Origin: Acinetobacter marinus
Lineage (GTDB): Bacteria; Pseudomonadota; Gammaproteobacteria; Pseudomonadales; Moraxellaceae
DNA length: 64,000 nt
Direction of reading: 5' to 3'
NCBI RefSeq assembly: GCF_900096915.1
Contig: NZ_FMYK01000001.1
Coordinates: 496,001-560,000, forward strand
Every line of letters begins with the position of its first letter. Within the stretch, counting starts at the first letter, position 1. The position numbers and the translations under genes were made by a program. The notes under the pieces were generated by a model. That model was not told where the DNA came from. It was given only the letters and a program-made list of their open reading frames with translations, and searched no databases. Positions 16,565 through 27,142 of the stretch are shown here, piece after piece.

Positions 16565-19204
16565 TCAAGTCAATTGAGCTGCTTGAATTTTCTTGGTATC
16601 TACAGTGTCAGCGGCTTTAGTGTAGTCAGCCATCTGATCAAAGTTAAGATACTTGTAGATGTCACCCGCCATGCTGTCGATTTGCGACGCATATTGCTTG
16701 TATTCTTCAGGTGTAGGTAGTTTACCCAATACCGCAGCCACTGATGCAAGCTCAGCAGATGCTAGATATACATTCGCACCTTGACCTAGACGGTTCGGGA
16801 AGTTACGCGTTGAAGTCGAAACAACCGTCGCACCTGGTTTCACACGTGCTTGGTTACCCATACACAGTGAACAACCTGGCATTTCGGTACGCGCGCCCGC
16901 TTTACCATAAGTATTGAAGAAACCTTCTTCCATCAACTGTGCTTCGTCCATACGTGTTGGCGGAGCGATCCACAATTGCGTAGCGAGTGAGCCAGCAGGC
17001 ACTTTCTCAAGTAATTTACCCGCTGCACGGAAGTGACCAATGTTAGTCATACAAGAACCGATGAATACTTCATCAATCTTGTCGCCTTGAACTTCAGAAA
17101 GCAATTTTGCATCATCTGGATCGTTCGGGCAGCAAAGCACTGGTTCTTTGATGTCGGCAAGGTCGATTTCATAGACTTTGGTGTATTCAGCGTCTGCATC
17201 AGCTTGAAGCAACTCTGGGTTTGCCAACCATTTTTCCATGTTTTCGATACGACGTGCCATAGTACGTGCATCGCCATAACCTTGTGAAATCATCCACTTG
17301 AGCATGGTAATGTTTGAACGTAGATATTCAGCAACTTTCTCTTCTGACAATGTGATCGCACAGCCAGCAGCAGAACGCTCAGCAGAGGCATCAGACAATT
17401 CGAATGCTTGTTCAGCAGTCAAGTCTGTTTCCATTTCAGTCAAGTCGATCTCAAGGATACGACCAGAGAAGATGTTTTTCTTACCTTTCTTCTCTACAGT
17501 CAAGTCGCCTTCTTTGATCGCATAGTAAGGAATCGCATGCACGAGGTCACGTAGCGTAATCCCCGGTTGCATTTTACCTTTGAATTTCACCAATACTGAT
17601 TCAGGCATATCGAGTGGCATCACACCAGTCGCCGCAGCAAACGCAACTAGACCAGAACCCGCAGGGAAAGAAATACCGATTGGGAAACGTGTATGTGAGT
17701 CACCGCCAGTACCGACGGTATCAGGCAACAACATACGGTTTAACCAAGAGTGAATAATACCGTCACCTGGACGTAGCGATACACCGCCACGGTTCATGAT
17801 GAAGTCAGGCAAACTGTGTTGCATTTCTACGTCAACTGGCTTTGGATACGCAGCAGTGTGACAGAAAGATTGCATGACAAGATCCGCTGAGAAGCCTAAG
17901 CACGCCAAATCTTTCAATTCGTCACGTGTCATTGGACCAGTGGTATCTTGCGAGCCCACAGTCGTCATTTTTGGTTCACAGTAAGTGCCTGGGCGTACGC
18001 CTTGACCTTCTGGAAGACCACATGCACGACCAACCATTTTCTGAGCGAGAGAGAAGCCTTTGCCAGAGTCAGATGGTTGAACTGGCGTACGGAACAATGT
18101 TGATGGCTCAAGACCCAATGCTTCACGAGCTTTGTTGGTCAAACCACGACCGATGATCAAGTTGATACGACCACCAGCACGCACTTCATCAAGAAGTACA
18201 GGGGTTTTGAGTGGTGACTCAGCGATTTGCGCACCGTTTTTAAATGCAGTCACAACCGCTGTTTCTTTGTTAATTTTTAGGGTAATTTCATCACCCATGT
18301 TCATGTCATTGACATCAATCTCGATTGGCAATGCACCTGCATCTTCCATCGTGTTGAAGAAAATCGGTGCAATCTTACCACCTAGACACAAACCACCATC
18401 TTTTTTGTTTGGAATGTGTGGGATGTCATCACCGAAGAACCACAGTACAGAGTTGGTTGCAGATTTACGTGATGAACCCGTACCAACCACGTCACCGACG
18501 TAAGCAACTGGATTACCTTTAGCAATCAATTCTTTGATTTGATTGAGTGGACCGACTTCACCTGGTTGTTCAGGATTGATGCCGTCACGCTCGTTTTTCA
18601 ACATTGCATTGGCATGTAGTGGAATATCAGGACGGCTCCAAGCGTCTTGCGCTGGTGACAAGTCATCGGTGTTGGTTTCGCCAGTCACTTTGAATACTGT
18701 GAATGTAATTTCATCAGCAACGTCTTCACGACCTGTGAACCATTCAGCATCAGCCCAAGATTGAACAACGGCTTTTGCATTGGCATTACCTGCTTTGGCT
18801 TTATCAGCAACGTCATGGAACGCATCAAATACAAGCAAAGTCTTTTTCAATGCTTCAGCTGCAAGTTCTGCAAGCTCAGCATCATCCAAAAGCTCAACCA
18901 AAGGTGCTACGTTATAACCACCAAGCATCGTGCCAAGTAGATATACTGCACGCTTTTTATCGATCAGCGGAGAAGTTGCTTCGCCTTTTGCAAGCGCAGC
19001 CAAGAACGCAGCTTTGACATAAGCGGCTTGGTCAACACCTGCTGGCACACGGTTTTCAAGCAAATCAACGATATACTCTTCTTCACCCGCTGGTGGATTT
19101 TTTAACAATTCAACCAATTCAGCTGTTTGAGCATCGTCAAGCGGCTTCGGTGGGATTCCGAGTGCGGCACGTTCTTCTACGTGTTGGCGGTAAGCTTCTA
19201 GCAC
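16565..19204 (-). CDS. acnB: Aconitate hydratase B
   Basis: 879-residue [4Fe-4S] enzyme converting citrate to isocitrate in the TCA cycle; AcnB is also known as a 2-methylisocitrate dehydratase and, as apo-protein, an mRNA binder. E. coli AcnB is 865 residues. The HEAT-like N-domain (MLEAYRQHVEERAALGIPP), the swivel domain (VGDVVGTGSSRKSATNS) and the cluster ligands (GSCMTNIGHFRAAGK; MPGCSLCMGNQ) are all present. Start is a GTG at 19204 with AGAGGAA seven bases upstream; the frame stays open to 19378 but that extension has no homology. It is transcribed alone, ended by the hairpin at 16510-16532. Confidence 0.97.
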   Translation of the reverse strand: MLEAYRQHVEERAALGIPPKPLDDAQTAELVELLKNPPAGEEEYIVDLLENRVPAGVDQAAYVKAAFLAALAKGEATSPLIDKKRAVYLLGTMLGGYNVAPLVELLDDAELAELAAEALKKTLLVFDAFHDVADKAKAGNANAKAVVQSWADAEWFTGREDVADEITFTVFKVTGETNTDDLSPAQDAWSRPDIPLHANAMLKNERDGINPEQPGEVGPLNQIKELIAKGNPVAYVGDVVGTGSSRKSATNSVLWFFGDDIPHIPNKKDGGLCLGGKIAPIFFNTMEDAGALPIEIDVNDMNMGDEITLKINKETAVVTAFKNGAQIAESPLKTPVLLDEVRAGGRINLIIGRGLTNKAREALGLEPSTLFRTPVQPSDSGKGFSLAQKMVGRACGLPEGQGVRPGTYCEPKMTTVGSQDTTGPMTRDELKDLACLGFSADLVMQSFCHTAAYPKPVDVEMQHSLPDFIMNRGGVSLRPGDGIIHSWLNRMLLPDTVGTGGDSHTRFPIGISFPAGSGLVAFAAATGVMPLDMPESVLVKFKGKMQPGITLRDLVHAIPYYAIKEGDLTVEKKGKKNIFSGRILEIDLTEMETDLTAEQAFELSDASAERSAAGCAITLSEEKVAEYLRSNITMLKWMISQGYGDARTMARRIENMEKWLANPELLQADADAEYTKVYEIDLADIKEPVLCCPNDPDDAKLLSEVQGDKIDEVFIGSCMTNIGHFRAAGKLLEKVPAGSLATQLWIAPPTRMDEAQLMEEGFFNTYGKAGARTEMPGCSLCMGNQARVKPGATVVSTSTRNFPNRLGQGANVYLASAELASVAAVLGKLPTPEEYKQYASQIDSMAGDIYKYLNFDQMADYTKAADTVDTKKIQAAQLT

Positions 19205-19230
19205 GGTGTTATTCCTCTTCTTAAAAAAAT

Positions 19231-19269
19231 TATTTGCGTTGCAGTTGCCTGAGGGCGTCCTTGCAAATA
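19231..19269 (-). promoter_or_regulatory. Hairpin in the acnB leader
   Basis: TATTTGC and GCAAATA, seven perfect pairs, enclose 25 bases with a smaller GCC/GGC stem, ending about 27 bases upstream of the GTG. It may be an operator or an mRNA leader structure. I recognise no riboswitch or IRE consensus. Confidence 0.35.
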
Positions 19270-19582
19270 ATACGGACGGACAAATTGTACTAAATTTGAC
19301 TTCAAAAGTTAATGCAATCACTGTGTGCATAGCTTGATGACGATTATTTTTTAGAAAAATACCACTTATCAAACTCACCTATTCGTGATCATGGGCATTT
19401 TTTGCTGGCAAATTTTAACGAATTTGCGGCCATTTATTTTGCCAAAATACGACAAAAAAAGAATTAAGACCTTTAGCGATAGCTTGTATCAAATTGTGTT
19501 TTGGGGCGTTGTGTTTTGAGTCGGGAAAATGATCCATTGAAAAATTTTACTCATTCAGATCCGCAAAATCTCATCAGCACGT

Positions 19583-19614
19583 AAAAAAACAACTCGCCAG
19601 ATCACTGACGAGTT
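19583..19614 (-). terminator. Terminator of tamB
   Basis: AACTCG-x-CAG and CTG-x-CGAGTT around a four-base loop. On the minus strand the stem is followed by TTGTTTTTTT. Confidence 0.8.
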
Positions 19615-19637
19615 ATTGTTATCCAGCATGCTTTTGA

Positions 19638-22600
19638 CTAGAACTTCCAGTTGTAGAATACATCGATCGCTCGCTCCACTGAAGACGAGGCCTCGACATA
19701 GACACGGCGATTCATCTGATAACGCATGGTCAAGGTATTCACTGCGTTAAATATCCCGACGCCATAGCGTAGATACAGATCAGGCGTAATATAACCTGTG
19801 ACACTGACTTGGGTATCATCGCTGGTGCCTTGCGCATCCAGCGCCAAACCACTCAGACCAAAACTGCGCCCAATCTGATTGGTCAAAGCACGAGTGCCTC
19901 CTAGCCCCATACTGATCCCTGCTGCGGCAAGGGTATTGTTGACATCTGACTTAAAGCCCTCGGTATTATTCACCGAGCTTGAACCTGAACTGATACTGCC
20001 TGTTAACAGCGCATTCAAGGCTTCTTGCTCGCTCAAGCCCGCATCATTATAGATCTGAATGTTTGGATTGTTGGCTTGTCCTGTAATTCGCACACCAATG
20101 GTACTGGTTTGAATGTCTTTGCTGGCGTCAATGTCCAGACCTGGATTAGATAATTCACCACCAAAACGTGCAATCGCCCGAGTCAAATCCAGACGTTGTC
20201 CATAGGCTTCGATGGTCACTTGACGACTCACACCGATCGCACCGTTGGCTTGTAGCGCAATCTGTGTGCCACGTTGACGCAAGTTGATTCCACCAACCAA
20301 CGGAATAGTACTGTTGAAGCCACGGAAAATCACACCATCGCCCAATCGCACATCAATATCCGCATCGATGCGCCAAGGACGAGAAGCTTTCAAGATCGCC
20401 AATTGATCTTCACCGCTACGCACAATACGCACATCATCAGATACCCCGATCACATCAGGACTACTTTCTGGCATGGTGATAATCGCACGTGGAATTTTCA
20501 CATCACCCGTGACTTTGAGGTAACGGCGCACAGGTTGAATATCGACATCAATGTTTGGTGTGACCGCAGCACTGACCGTCGGTGGCTGTGCAACCAATAA
20601 CTCTTGTCCTGCCAGATTCAGTTGAATCCGTGGCGAACCTGCCCAAGTCGCATTACCAGTGATTTTACCGACTCCTTTGCCTGCATTAAATGCACCTTTG
20701 ATAGTGGCTTCAGTGCCTCGAATCGACGATGCCAACTGAATATTTTGTAAATTCAATGGCACGCTAATCATGGCAATCTTGCCATCTTTTAAGCGCACTT
20801 CACCATTGAAGTTTGGCTGTTGTAGTGTCCCAGACAAACGACCTGCTGCCGATAATGTGCCATCTAGCTCACGTACATCCGAGATAAACGGCTTAAATAG
20901 ATTGAGCTTGATCTGATCTAAAGCAATTTGCCCAGATAAAGTTTTGTTTTGTGCCTGCGTACCAATCACGACATCAACATAACCAGTACCCAACAACGGC
21001 GAATCGGCATTGAGCTTCAAGGCAAAACCGTCTGCTTGCGTTTTCGCCGTTAAGCGCACTTCATTATAGTCAATCGAGGTCGGTGGAATGCCTTCTTCAT
21101 TCGACAGACCAATATGCCCTTTGCGTGTCACGAGCTGTGCATCGACATCCATCGGCTGACCAGCACGCCATGACACATGGGTATAGCCATTGAGCTGTCC
21201 ATCGAGCGCCAAACCTGATGGCATAAAGGCTTGGAAATCAGCTAATTCAAGGTTTTGCATCTTCGCAGACACCACACCCTGGGTTTTGCTGGCAATCATC
21301 GGCTGGTCTAAGCAAATCTGACTTTGCTGACGCCCTTGACTGGTCCAACAATGCGCGGTCATAGTCAACTGCCCTTTGGCTTGGCGATAGATAATCGCTG
21401 CATTTTGATTTTGCGTCAGACGTACTCGCTGCGAATCAAAATCTCCTTTTTGCAGCTGTCCTAACCAATCGTTCTGTGCGTTAAATCCGCCTGCCATTTG
21501 TAGATAAAATTTCGACTTGGCATTATGCCCATCGAGCTTTAATAGATGCGCTTGACGTGTGCCGATCAACTCTGCTTTGATCTGATCGATACGGCGTTTG
21601 TTACTGGTTAAGCCCTGCAAATTAAACACCAACTGCGATGCGGTATTGCCTGTCGGTAAGGTGCCAATCAAAGTGACTTTTTCAACTTTGACCTTATCCG
21701 AATACGATAGATTTTCAGCAATCAAGTTTGATTTGGCTTGCAGTGTCGGCTGACTTTGCACTGACAAGAAGCCTTTGACGGTGCCGCCAAGCCCCGCATA
21801 CAGCTGATTTAAGTTTGGTGCATTGACATTGATCTGTAGGCGCTGTGCATTGCCTGTGGCATGCAAAATATTATTGGCGTAGCTCAGTACAAGATTATTG
21901 GCTTCAAACTGTTTTGGGACAAAGCCGTTGCTTTCACTCAGACTGACGCTGAGATTGCCTTTGCCAAGCAGTGGCTTATTGTTTAGTACACCTCGCAGAT
22001 TCAGGTTCTGCACCGAAATATGTTTCTGCTGATCCGACCAGCGACCTGTGGTCTTGAGTTGCCCAGTGATATTGCCATTGACACTTGCCACAAAGTATTG
22101 CGGTTTAAACTGATCGAGCACCGCTTGAATATCCCAAGCAATGCCATTTTCTAGATTGACCACGCCATTGGCATCGACTTTACCTGCTGCGCCTTGATGA
22201 TAGAGCTGATTAATTTTCAACAGTTTTGGTGTGCCCGAAATATTCAGCTTCAATGGACCTTGACTGTAGTTTTGCGCATTAAGTCCGCCATCATATTGCA
22301 CTGCAAAACTTTTCAGCCCAGATTGCGACTTGCCGTCATGCATCAGCAATACCGCTGTCGATTTACCAGTCAATGCGATACTTTGGCTTTGATTACCTTG
22401 TGGCAATTGACCCACCAGATCAATACCTTGCAATTGAATCACTTGTTTATTGGCTTCGGCATAACCTGTGGCTTTGAGTGAACCATCTAGCCGATTGACT
22501 GGCGCACTGACACTTATTGTTTGCGGATTAAACTGTCGAGCCAGTAGGTCGGCTTGCCAACGCAGTTGGGTTTTTTCGGTGGGTAAATTGACTTTGGCAA

Positions 22601-24173
22601 CACCAGACAATTCACCTTGGTTTTGTCCCTGTCCTTGTTTGAGGCTAAAATCTTTGACCGTCAAAATATTATTGGCAAAGTTTAATGTGCCTGCATAATT
22701 CCCTGCGGGAAGACTAGAAGATTCATGCGCTTGCACCACAGTCGCCAAACGAATATCTTGACCTCGATCACTCAGCGCCAAATCGACATCGCCTTGTTGA
22801 CTGCTTAACCAGCCGACATACGGAAATTCACGATCAATATCTTGCCAAGCCACTTGGATTTGCCAAGGCTGTGCGACTTTTTGCTGTTTGGCATTGAGTT
22901 TTGCTGGATCCTGATGAAGCTGTACATCCCAGCGTTCATAGCGATCAAAATCAACGGTCGCAACAATGTCCGACGCCTCTTTCATGGTGCCTTTAGATGC
23001 AATTGCCGCACTCATTTCAGGCGGTAAAAATTCACGAATCGATTCAGGAATGACCTCATTATTCGGATTAATCCCTGTAGATCGCCCTTTGACATCCCAA
23101 CTGATGGCATCTTGCCAGCCGACCACACCTGCCAACTCCACTTGACCATCCATCAATGAACCGACGAAATCCTCGATGTTCAACTGTTTCAAGTCAGTAT
23201 TCATTTTGGCTTGATAATAACCTTGTGGAATCTGCGCACCACTCAGATCAGTATCGACATTGATATTCAGTTTGCTAATGTCACCGCTCAAGTTGACTTC
23301 GCCCGCCTCAGAAAACAGCTTTTGTTCAGGGGCGATTGGCCAGTGATATTTTGACCAATAGGCTTTACCAAACATCGGCACATCTTTGCGCACAGGATGC
23401 AGTACCAAATACCCTGAGATCACATCAGGACTGGCAGCAGCAAAACCAGCTTTGAGTGTATCCACATCGCCTTTTGCAACCAGTTTCAACTTGCTCATCT
23501 TGAGATTTTCTAAAGACGGAATGGTGGCATCCGCAGTCAAACTCAGCGGGTATTTACCATCGAGTTGAATGTAGCCATTAATCGCTTTTGCCGACAAATA
23601 ATCCATACCGAAAGATGAATTGACCAGTTGAATTTTCGTCCCCGACCATTCCGCTTCATTGAGCTGTACTTTGTAAAAATTCACCGTGGTCGTGGTGGTC
23701 TGTAAGATCAATTTTTTAATATTGGCTTCATCAAGACGCAGTACAAAAGGTAATTTTAATTCTTTAAATTCAAACTCTTTATCAGTAGGCGGTGCATGAT
23801 TAATGACGTGTACCGTATCGACATCGGCATGCATCAGATGGATTTCTTTTTTGACGATGGCACGCCAACCGAGATGCACATCCGCCCGATCGATTTTCAC
23901 CTCAACATCTTTGACCTTGACCAAAATATTTTTCAGGATAATGCCTTCGATCAGATTACCATCTTCATATTGATAGCTAATCATTTGCTGACGATCAAGT
24001 ACGAATTCAAGCAACCATTTACTGCCCCGATCTGAGCTCGCAAACATCCCCAGCGCCACGATCAACAATAACAGTAGCCCCAACACGCCAAAGAGTACCC
24101 AGCGTACGATACGTGCTGTTCTCGAGCGTGGTTTTACTGGGTTGGGAAGCTGTTCAGGCTGTTGCTCAGTCAT
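19638..24173 (-). CDS. tamB: Translocation and assembly module protein TamB
   Basis: 1511-residue envelope-spanning protein of the AsmA/TamB (bridge-like) group, which works with TamA in outer-membrane protein insertion and, by more recent evidence in enterobacteria, phospholipid transport. A single N-terminal anchor (VLFGVLGLLLLLIVALGMFA) follows a basic stretch. Then come long beta-rich repeats and the C-terminal TamB (DUF490) domain, about the last 350 residues, with GSISSGSSS, GLSGLALDAQG and a C-terminal aromatic VFYNWKF. E. coli TamB is about 1260 residues, so this one is longer in the middle. The ATG at 24173 lies 48 bases after the tamA stop; the two form an operon. Confidence 0.95.
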   Translation of the reverse strand: MTEQQPEQLPNPVKPRSRTARIVRWVLFGVLGLLLLLIVALGMFASSDRGSKWLLEFVLDRQQMISYQYEDGNLIEGIILKNILVKVKDVEVKIDRADVHLGWRAIVKKEIHLMHADVDTVHVINHAPPTDKEFEFKELKLPFVLRLDEANIKKLILQTTTTTVNFYKVQLNEAEWSGTKIQLVNSSFGMDYLSAKAINGYIQLDGKYPLSLTADATIPSLENLKMSKLKLVAKGDVDTLKAGFAAASPDVISGYLVLHPVRKDVPMFGKAYWSKYHWPIAPEQKLFSEAGEVNLSGDISKLNINVDTDLSGAQIPQGYYQAKMNTDLKQLNIEDFVGSLMDGQVELAGVVGWQDAISWDVKGRSTGINPNNEVIPESIREFLPPEMSAAIASKGTMKEASDIVATVDFDRYERWDVQLHQDPAKLNAKQQKVAQPWQIQVAWQDIDREFPYVGWLSSQQGDVDLALSDRGQDIRLATVVQAHESSSLPAGNYAGTLNFANNILTVKDFSLKQGQGQNQGELSGVAKVNLPTEKTQLRWQADLLARQFNPQTISVSAPVNRLDGSLKATGYAEANKQVIQLQGIDLVGQLPQGNQSQSIALTGKSTAVLLMHDGKSQSGLKSFAVQYDGGLNAQNYSQGPLKLNISGTPKLLKINQLYHQGAAGKVDANGVVNLENGIAWDIQAVLDQFKPQYFVASVNGNITGQLKTTGRWSDQQKHISVQNLNLRGVLNNKPLLGKGNLSVSLSESNGFVPKQFEANNLVLSYANNILHATGNAQRLQINVNAPNLNQLYAGLGGTVKGFLSVQSQPTLQAKSNLIAENLSYSDKVKVEKVTLIGTLPTGNTASQLVFNLQGLTSNKRRIDQIKAELIGTRQAHLLKLDGHNAKSKFYLQMAGGFNAQNDWLGQLQKGDFDSQRVRLTQNQNAAIIYRQAKGQLTMTAHCWTSQGRQQSQICLDQPMIASKTQGVVSAKMQNLELADFQAFMPSGLALDGQLNGYTHVSWRAGQPMDVDAQLVTRKGHIGLSNEEGIPPTSIDYNEVRLTAKTQADGFALKLNADSPLLGTGYVDVVIGTQAQNKTLSGQIALDQIKLNLFKPFISDVRELDGTLSAAGRLSGTLQQPNFNGEVRLKDGKIAMISVPLNLQNIQLASSIRGTEATIKGAFNAGKGVGKITGNATWAGSPRIQLNLAGQELLVAQPPTVSAAVTPNIDVDIQPVRRYLKVTGDVKIPRAIITMPESSPDVIGVSDDVRIVRSGEDQLAILKASRPWRIDADIDVRLGDGVIFRGFNSTIPLVGGINLRQRGTQIALQANGAIGVSRQVTIEAYGQRLDLTRAIARFGGELSNPGLDIDASKDIQTSTIGVRITGQANNPNIQIYNDAGLSEQEALNALLTGSISSGSSSVNNTEGFKSDVNNTLAAAGISMGLGGTRALTNQIGRSFGLSGLALDAQGTSDDTQVSVTGYITPDLYLRYGVGIFNAVNTLTMRYQMNRRVYVEASSSVERAIDVFYNWKF

Positions 24174-24221
24174 GGGCTTGTCTTTGTCCTATTTTTTGTT
24201 CATTCAGTGCAAAAGGTAAAA

Positions 24222-26978
24222 TTAGAGTGGTGGACCAATGAAGAAGTGTAAGCGAATCGGTACACTATCTTCACTCACCCCAGCCGCCACATCAATACGA
24301 ATCGGTCCTACAGGTGACGCCCAGCGCACACCGACACCAACCCCATACATGGTTTCATTGCTAAATTTTTCATCATAAGCATTACCAAAGTCGGTAAAGA
24401 CCGCAGCACGCCAGCCTTCCTTAAATTGATAATTATATTCAATCGAGCCAACCGCTAAAGCCTGCCCCCCAATCAGCAAATCATCTTCTTCAGGGCCGAG
24501 ACTCTCATAATCATAGCCACGAATACTTTGATCACCACCTGCAAAATAGCGCAAATTGTATGGTACATGATCGAAGTCATCGGTCACGATATAGCCCAAA
24601 TCACCTCGCCCAACAAATTGATGGTCATTATTTTCGCCTAATGAGTAAATAAAGCGCCAGCCTGCATTCAATATCGCCATATCGGTTTCAGTCAACAAAC
24701 TTTCTGAGCCCACCTCGACCCGATAAAATTGCCGAAAACCTTTGGTTGGGTTGACATAATTATTTTGATCGGTACGACTCAGCTCATAGCCAAATAATAA
24801 CGACTCTTGCTCTGGATCATCACTGACCACCCGAAAGGCATCTGGAATATCATCGGCATCAATATCGCCTGTGGCTTCCATCCGATCGAGACGATAGCGC
24901 ACCGACATATTTTGTTGCCAGTTGCCCATTGGCTTTTTGATGGTTCGCTCTGCCCCGACAATCGCCGACTCGGTATCGAGTTCAACACCCTGACCAATAT
25001 CATCATTCACTTCATGCTCATACCCACCAACCAAACTAAAATAATCATTCAGTGGATGCTTATAGGGAATATTATATCGACCATCTAAAGATTGATAATT
25101 TTCAGAGACTTGGAAGTTGGCATCAAAACTATGTCCACGATCATTGACGATGGCACGACGATATTGCGTTCTCAAACGCACTCCAGTATCGGTACCATAG
25201 CCCAAACCTGTCTCCAAACTGTTTAATTTATCCGCATTTAAAGTCACGATCACAGGAACTTGTTTGGTTTCACGGGCTTGCTGTTTTAATTTATCCGTTT
25301 CCTCGGCACGCTGTTCAGCCTCTGTTTGACTTTTTGCTAACTCTGCATTTTGATTTTCATCGGCATTTGCCCCAACAAACTCATCCTCAACGACCACATT
25401 TTGACTGGTGACTTCCTCACCTTCTGGTGTGGTGGCTTGTTGCTGTGATGCTTCTGCCCGCTGTGCTTGTTCAAGTGCAGCAAGGTCTGGTGGAAGCTCC
25501 AATGGCTTGGTAATCGGATCAGGCTTAGCCACATTGACTAAGGTATAGTTAAAATAACGACTACCGATGAGGTTGCTGGACAAGAGATTGGTTCGCCATT
25601 CGGTATAGTCATCACCCGCTTTAAATGGTACCAATTGCTCCAAGATTTCCTTACGCAGTGGAAATGGCTTGTCTGGATCACTCATGCGAAACTCGACCGC
25701 ATCGAGCTTATATCGTTCACCTGTTTCATATTTCATTAAAATATCTGCGGTGTCTTCAGGCAGAGTCACTTTGACGTCCCGCATACGCCAATAGCCATCA
25801 AAATAGCCTCGACCACTGGCTGCCTTTTCGATACGGGCACGCATATTTTCATATTTGCCATGATTGAGAATATCGCCTTCGTTTAAGTCAGGCACCACGC
25901 TCACCACTTGGAAGGCTGGAACTTCCGCACCTGCACCCGTAAAGCTAATGTCTGGCTGACTGGCGACAATCACAGGATCATTTTGCACCACATCGACAAT
26001 CAGCGTTTCATCGTCTTGCTTGCTAAATTTAAACTCGGCTTGATAATAACCCACCGCTTGCGCTGCGGCAGTGGTCATTTCTTTGAGCTGTGGTAAGGCA
26101 ATATTAAAGTCTTCAAAGGCTTCAACCGTATATGTGGACAGTTTTGCCTCGATATTATTTTGCAGATTTTCATCTAATGCTTCGCCAGCATTGCGCACCG
26201 TAATATTGATTTTTGGAAGTGTTTTGATTTCCTCAGGTTGGTCGTCATCGCCACGATGAAATAGTCGGGCAAAGAAGCCTCGTTTTTTCTTGCTTTCTTC
26301 ATTATTGCTCGTGCTTTGCGCACTTTGACTTGGATCTGTAGCATCTTCCTGAAATTCAGGCACGGTAACTTGTTGTTGCTCCAAAGTGTTGACTAATTGG
26401 TCGACATTCACAGTGTTGATCGTGGTGTCGATATTGTTATTACTGCTTATGCTAGTACCATTTATTGCAGTGCCATCTTGTGCCATCACCACACTGCTAT
26501 TTTTATTGGCTTCAATCTGCGCAATGCTCGGCACAGTTTGCTCTTGCTGGATGGCTTGCTGTTGCGCTTCAGCGGCAATTTGATTAATTTCATTCAGCAT
26601 CGCCTGATCTGGCGCAGGAATATCACTGTCTTTGAGTTGATAGACTTCATCGGATTGAAATTGCTGAACACTTTGCTCCAGTGCCGTCATTTCCTGCTGT
26701 GCTTGTGCAGTATCCTGTTGCTGTTGTTCGGCTTGTTCTTGTTTGGCGTCCGCCAGCGCTTCATGCTGTTCTTGTTCCTTTTCTGCGATCGCCTCATCGA
26801 CCGACGCTGTATCGGCGGGATTAGTCACCACAAAACTGTCTTCCGCAAACGCAAATTGCCCCAATGCACAGCTTAGACCAAAGAGCATTGCCGTCGGCGC
26901 CGCATGCTTAATCATAATTTGCCGAATGGACTGGCTTAAAGTATTACAGGAAAATCGTTTCTTGTTTGAATCTGGCAT
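24222..26978 (-). CDS. tamA: Autotransporter assembly factor TamA, extended form
   Basis: 918-residue Omp85-family outer-membrane barrel, partner of TamB. The C-terminal half is the 16-strand barrel, with the lid-lock loop signature GGDQSIRGYDYESLG and terminal SVPIRLHFFIGPPL. POTRA-like domains precede it (INITVRNAGEALDENLQ; DVVQNDPVIVASQP; RYKLDAVEFRM). Two additions are odd against E. coli TamA (577 residues): about 200 residues of Gln/Glu/Ala-rich, coiled-coil-like sequence after the signal peptide, and a charged Gln/Glu-rich insert of about 85 residues between the last POTRA and the barrel. The ATG at 26978 (MPDSNKKRF) gives a long signal peptide cut after QFAFA; an ATG at 27008 has no ribosome binding site. 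Confidence 0.93.
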   Translation of the reverse strand: MPDSNKKRFSCNTLSQSIRQIMIKHAAPTAMLFGLSCALGQFAFAEDSFVVTNPADTASVDEAIAEKEQEQHEALADAKQEQAEQQQQDTAQAQQEMTALEQSVQQFQSDEVYQLKDSDIPAPDQAMLNEINQIAAEAQQQAIQQEQTVPSIAQIEANKNSSVVMAQDGTAINGTSISSNNNIDTTINTVNVDQLVNTLEQQQVTVPEFQEDATDPSQSAQSTSNNEESKKKRGFFARLFHRGDDDQPEEIKTLPKINITVRNAGEALDENLQNNIEAKLSTYTVEAFEDFNIALPQLKEMTTAAAQAVGYYQAEFKFSKQDDETLIVDVVQNDPVIVASQPDISFTGAGAEVPAFQVVSVVPDLNEGDILNHGKYENMRARIEKAASGRGYFDGYWRMRDVKVTLPEDTADILMKYETGERYKLDAVEFRMSDPDKPFPLRKEILEQLVPFKAGDDYTEWRTNLLSSNLIGSRYFNYTLVNVAKPDPITKPLELPPDLAALEQAQRAEASQQQATTPEGEEVTSQNVVVEDEFVGANADENQNAELAKSQTEAEQRAEETDKLKQQARETKQVPVIVTLNADKLNSLETGLGYGTDTGVRLRTQYRRAIVNDRGHSFDANFQVSENYQSLDGRYNIPYKHPLNDYFSLVGGYEHEVNDDIGQGVELDTESAIVGAERTIKKPMGNWQQNMSVRYRLDRMEATGDIDADDIPDAFRVVSDDPEQESLLFGYELSRTDQNNYVNPTKGFRQFYRVEVGSESLLTETDMAILNAGWRFIYSLGENNDHQFVGRGDLGYIVTDDFDHVPYNLRYFAGGDQSIRGYDYESLGPEEDDLLIGGQALAVGSIEYNYQFKEGWRAAVFTDFGNAYDEKFSNETMYGVGVGVRWASPVGPIRIDVAAGVSEDSVPIRLHFFIGPPL

Positions 26979-27142
26979 ACTGCACTCGAACAGGGATAAA
27001 GGTTCCATCGGTTAGATTGTCTTGAGTTATTGTAAAATTGTAAAGGACTTATATCACTGAAATACAATCTCTATTAAACTTGCATACAAAACTCATCAGT
27101 TAAATTCCTAACAATCAATCAAATACATCAGTGAGTCAGCGT

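Larger units (their letters stand above)
19205..19637. other. acnB upstream region and tamB 3' region
   Basis: 433 bases between the acnB start and the tamB stop, both on the minus strand. It holds the acnB ribosome binding site, a leader hairpin (19231-19269), presumably the acnB promoter, and the tamB terminator (19583-19614). I cannot assign the promoter hexamers with confidence. No further gene is visible. Confidence 0.6.

Noticed and set aside
19205..19378. N-terminal extension of acnB to an upstream ATG
   Set aside because: The added residues are not AcnB-like, and the GTG at 19204 has a strong ribosome binding site and the family start.
26397..26876. Plus-strand open frame of 159 codons opposite the tamA N-terminus
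   Set aside because: It arises from the low-complexity Gln/Ala codons of tamA read backwards, giving runs of Leu and Cys.
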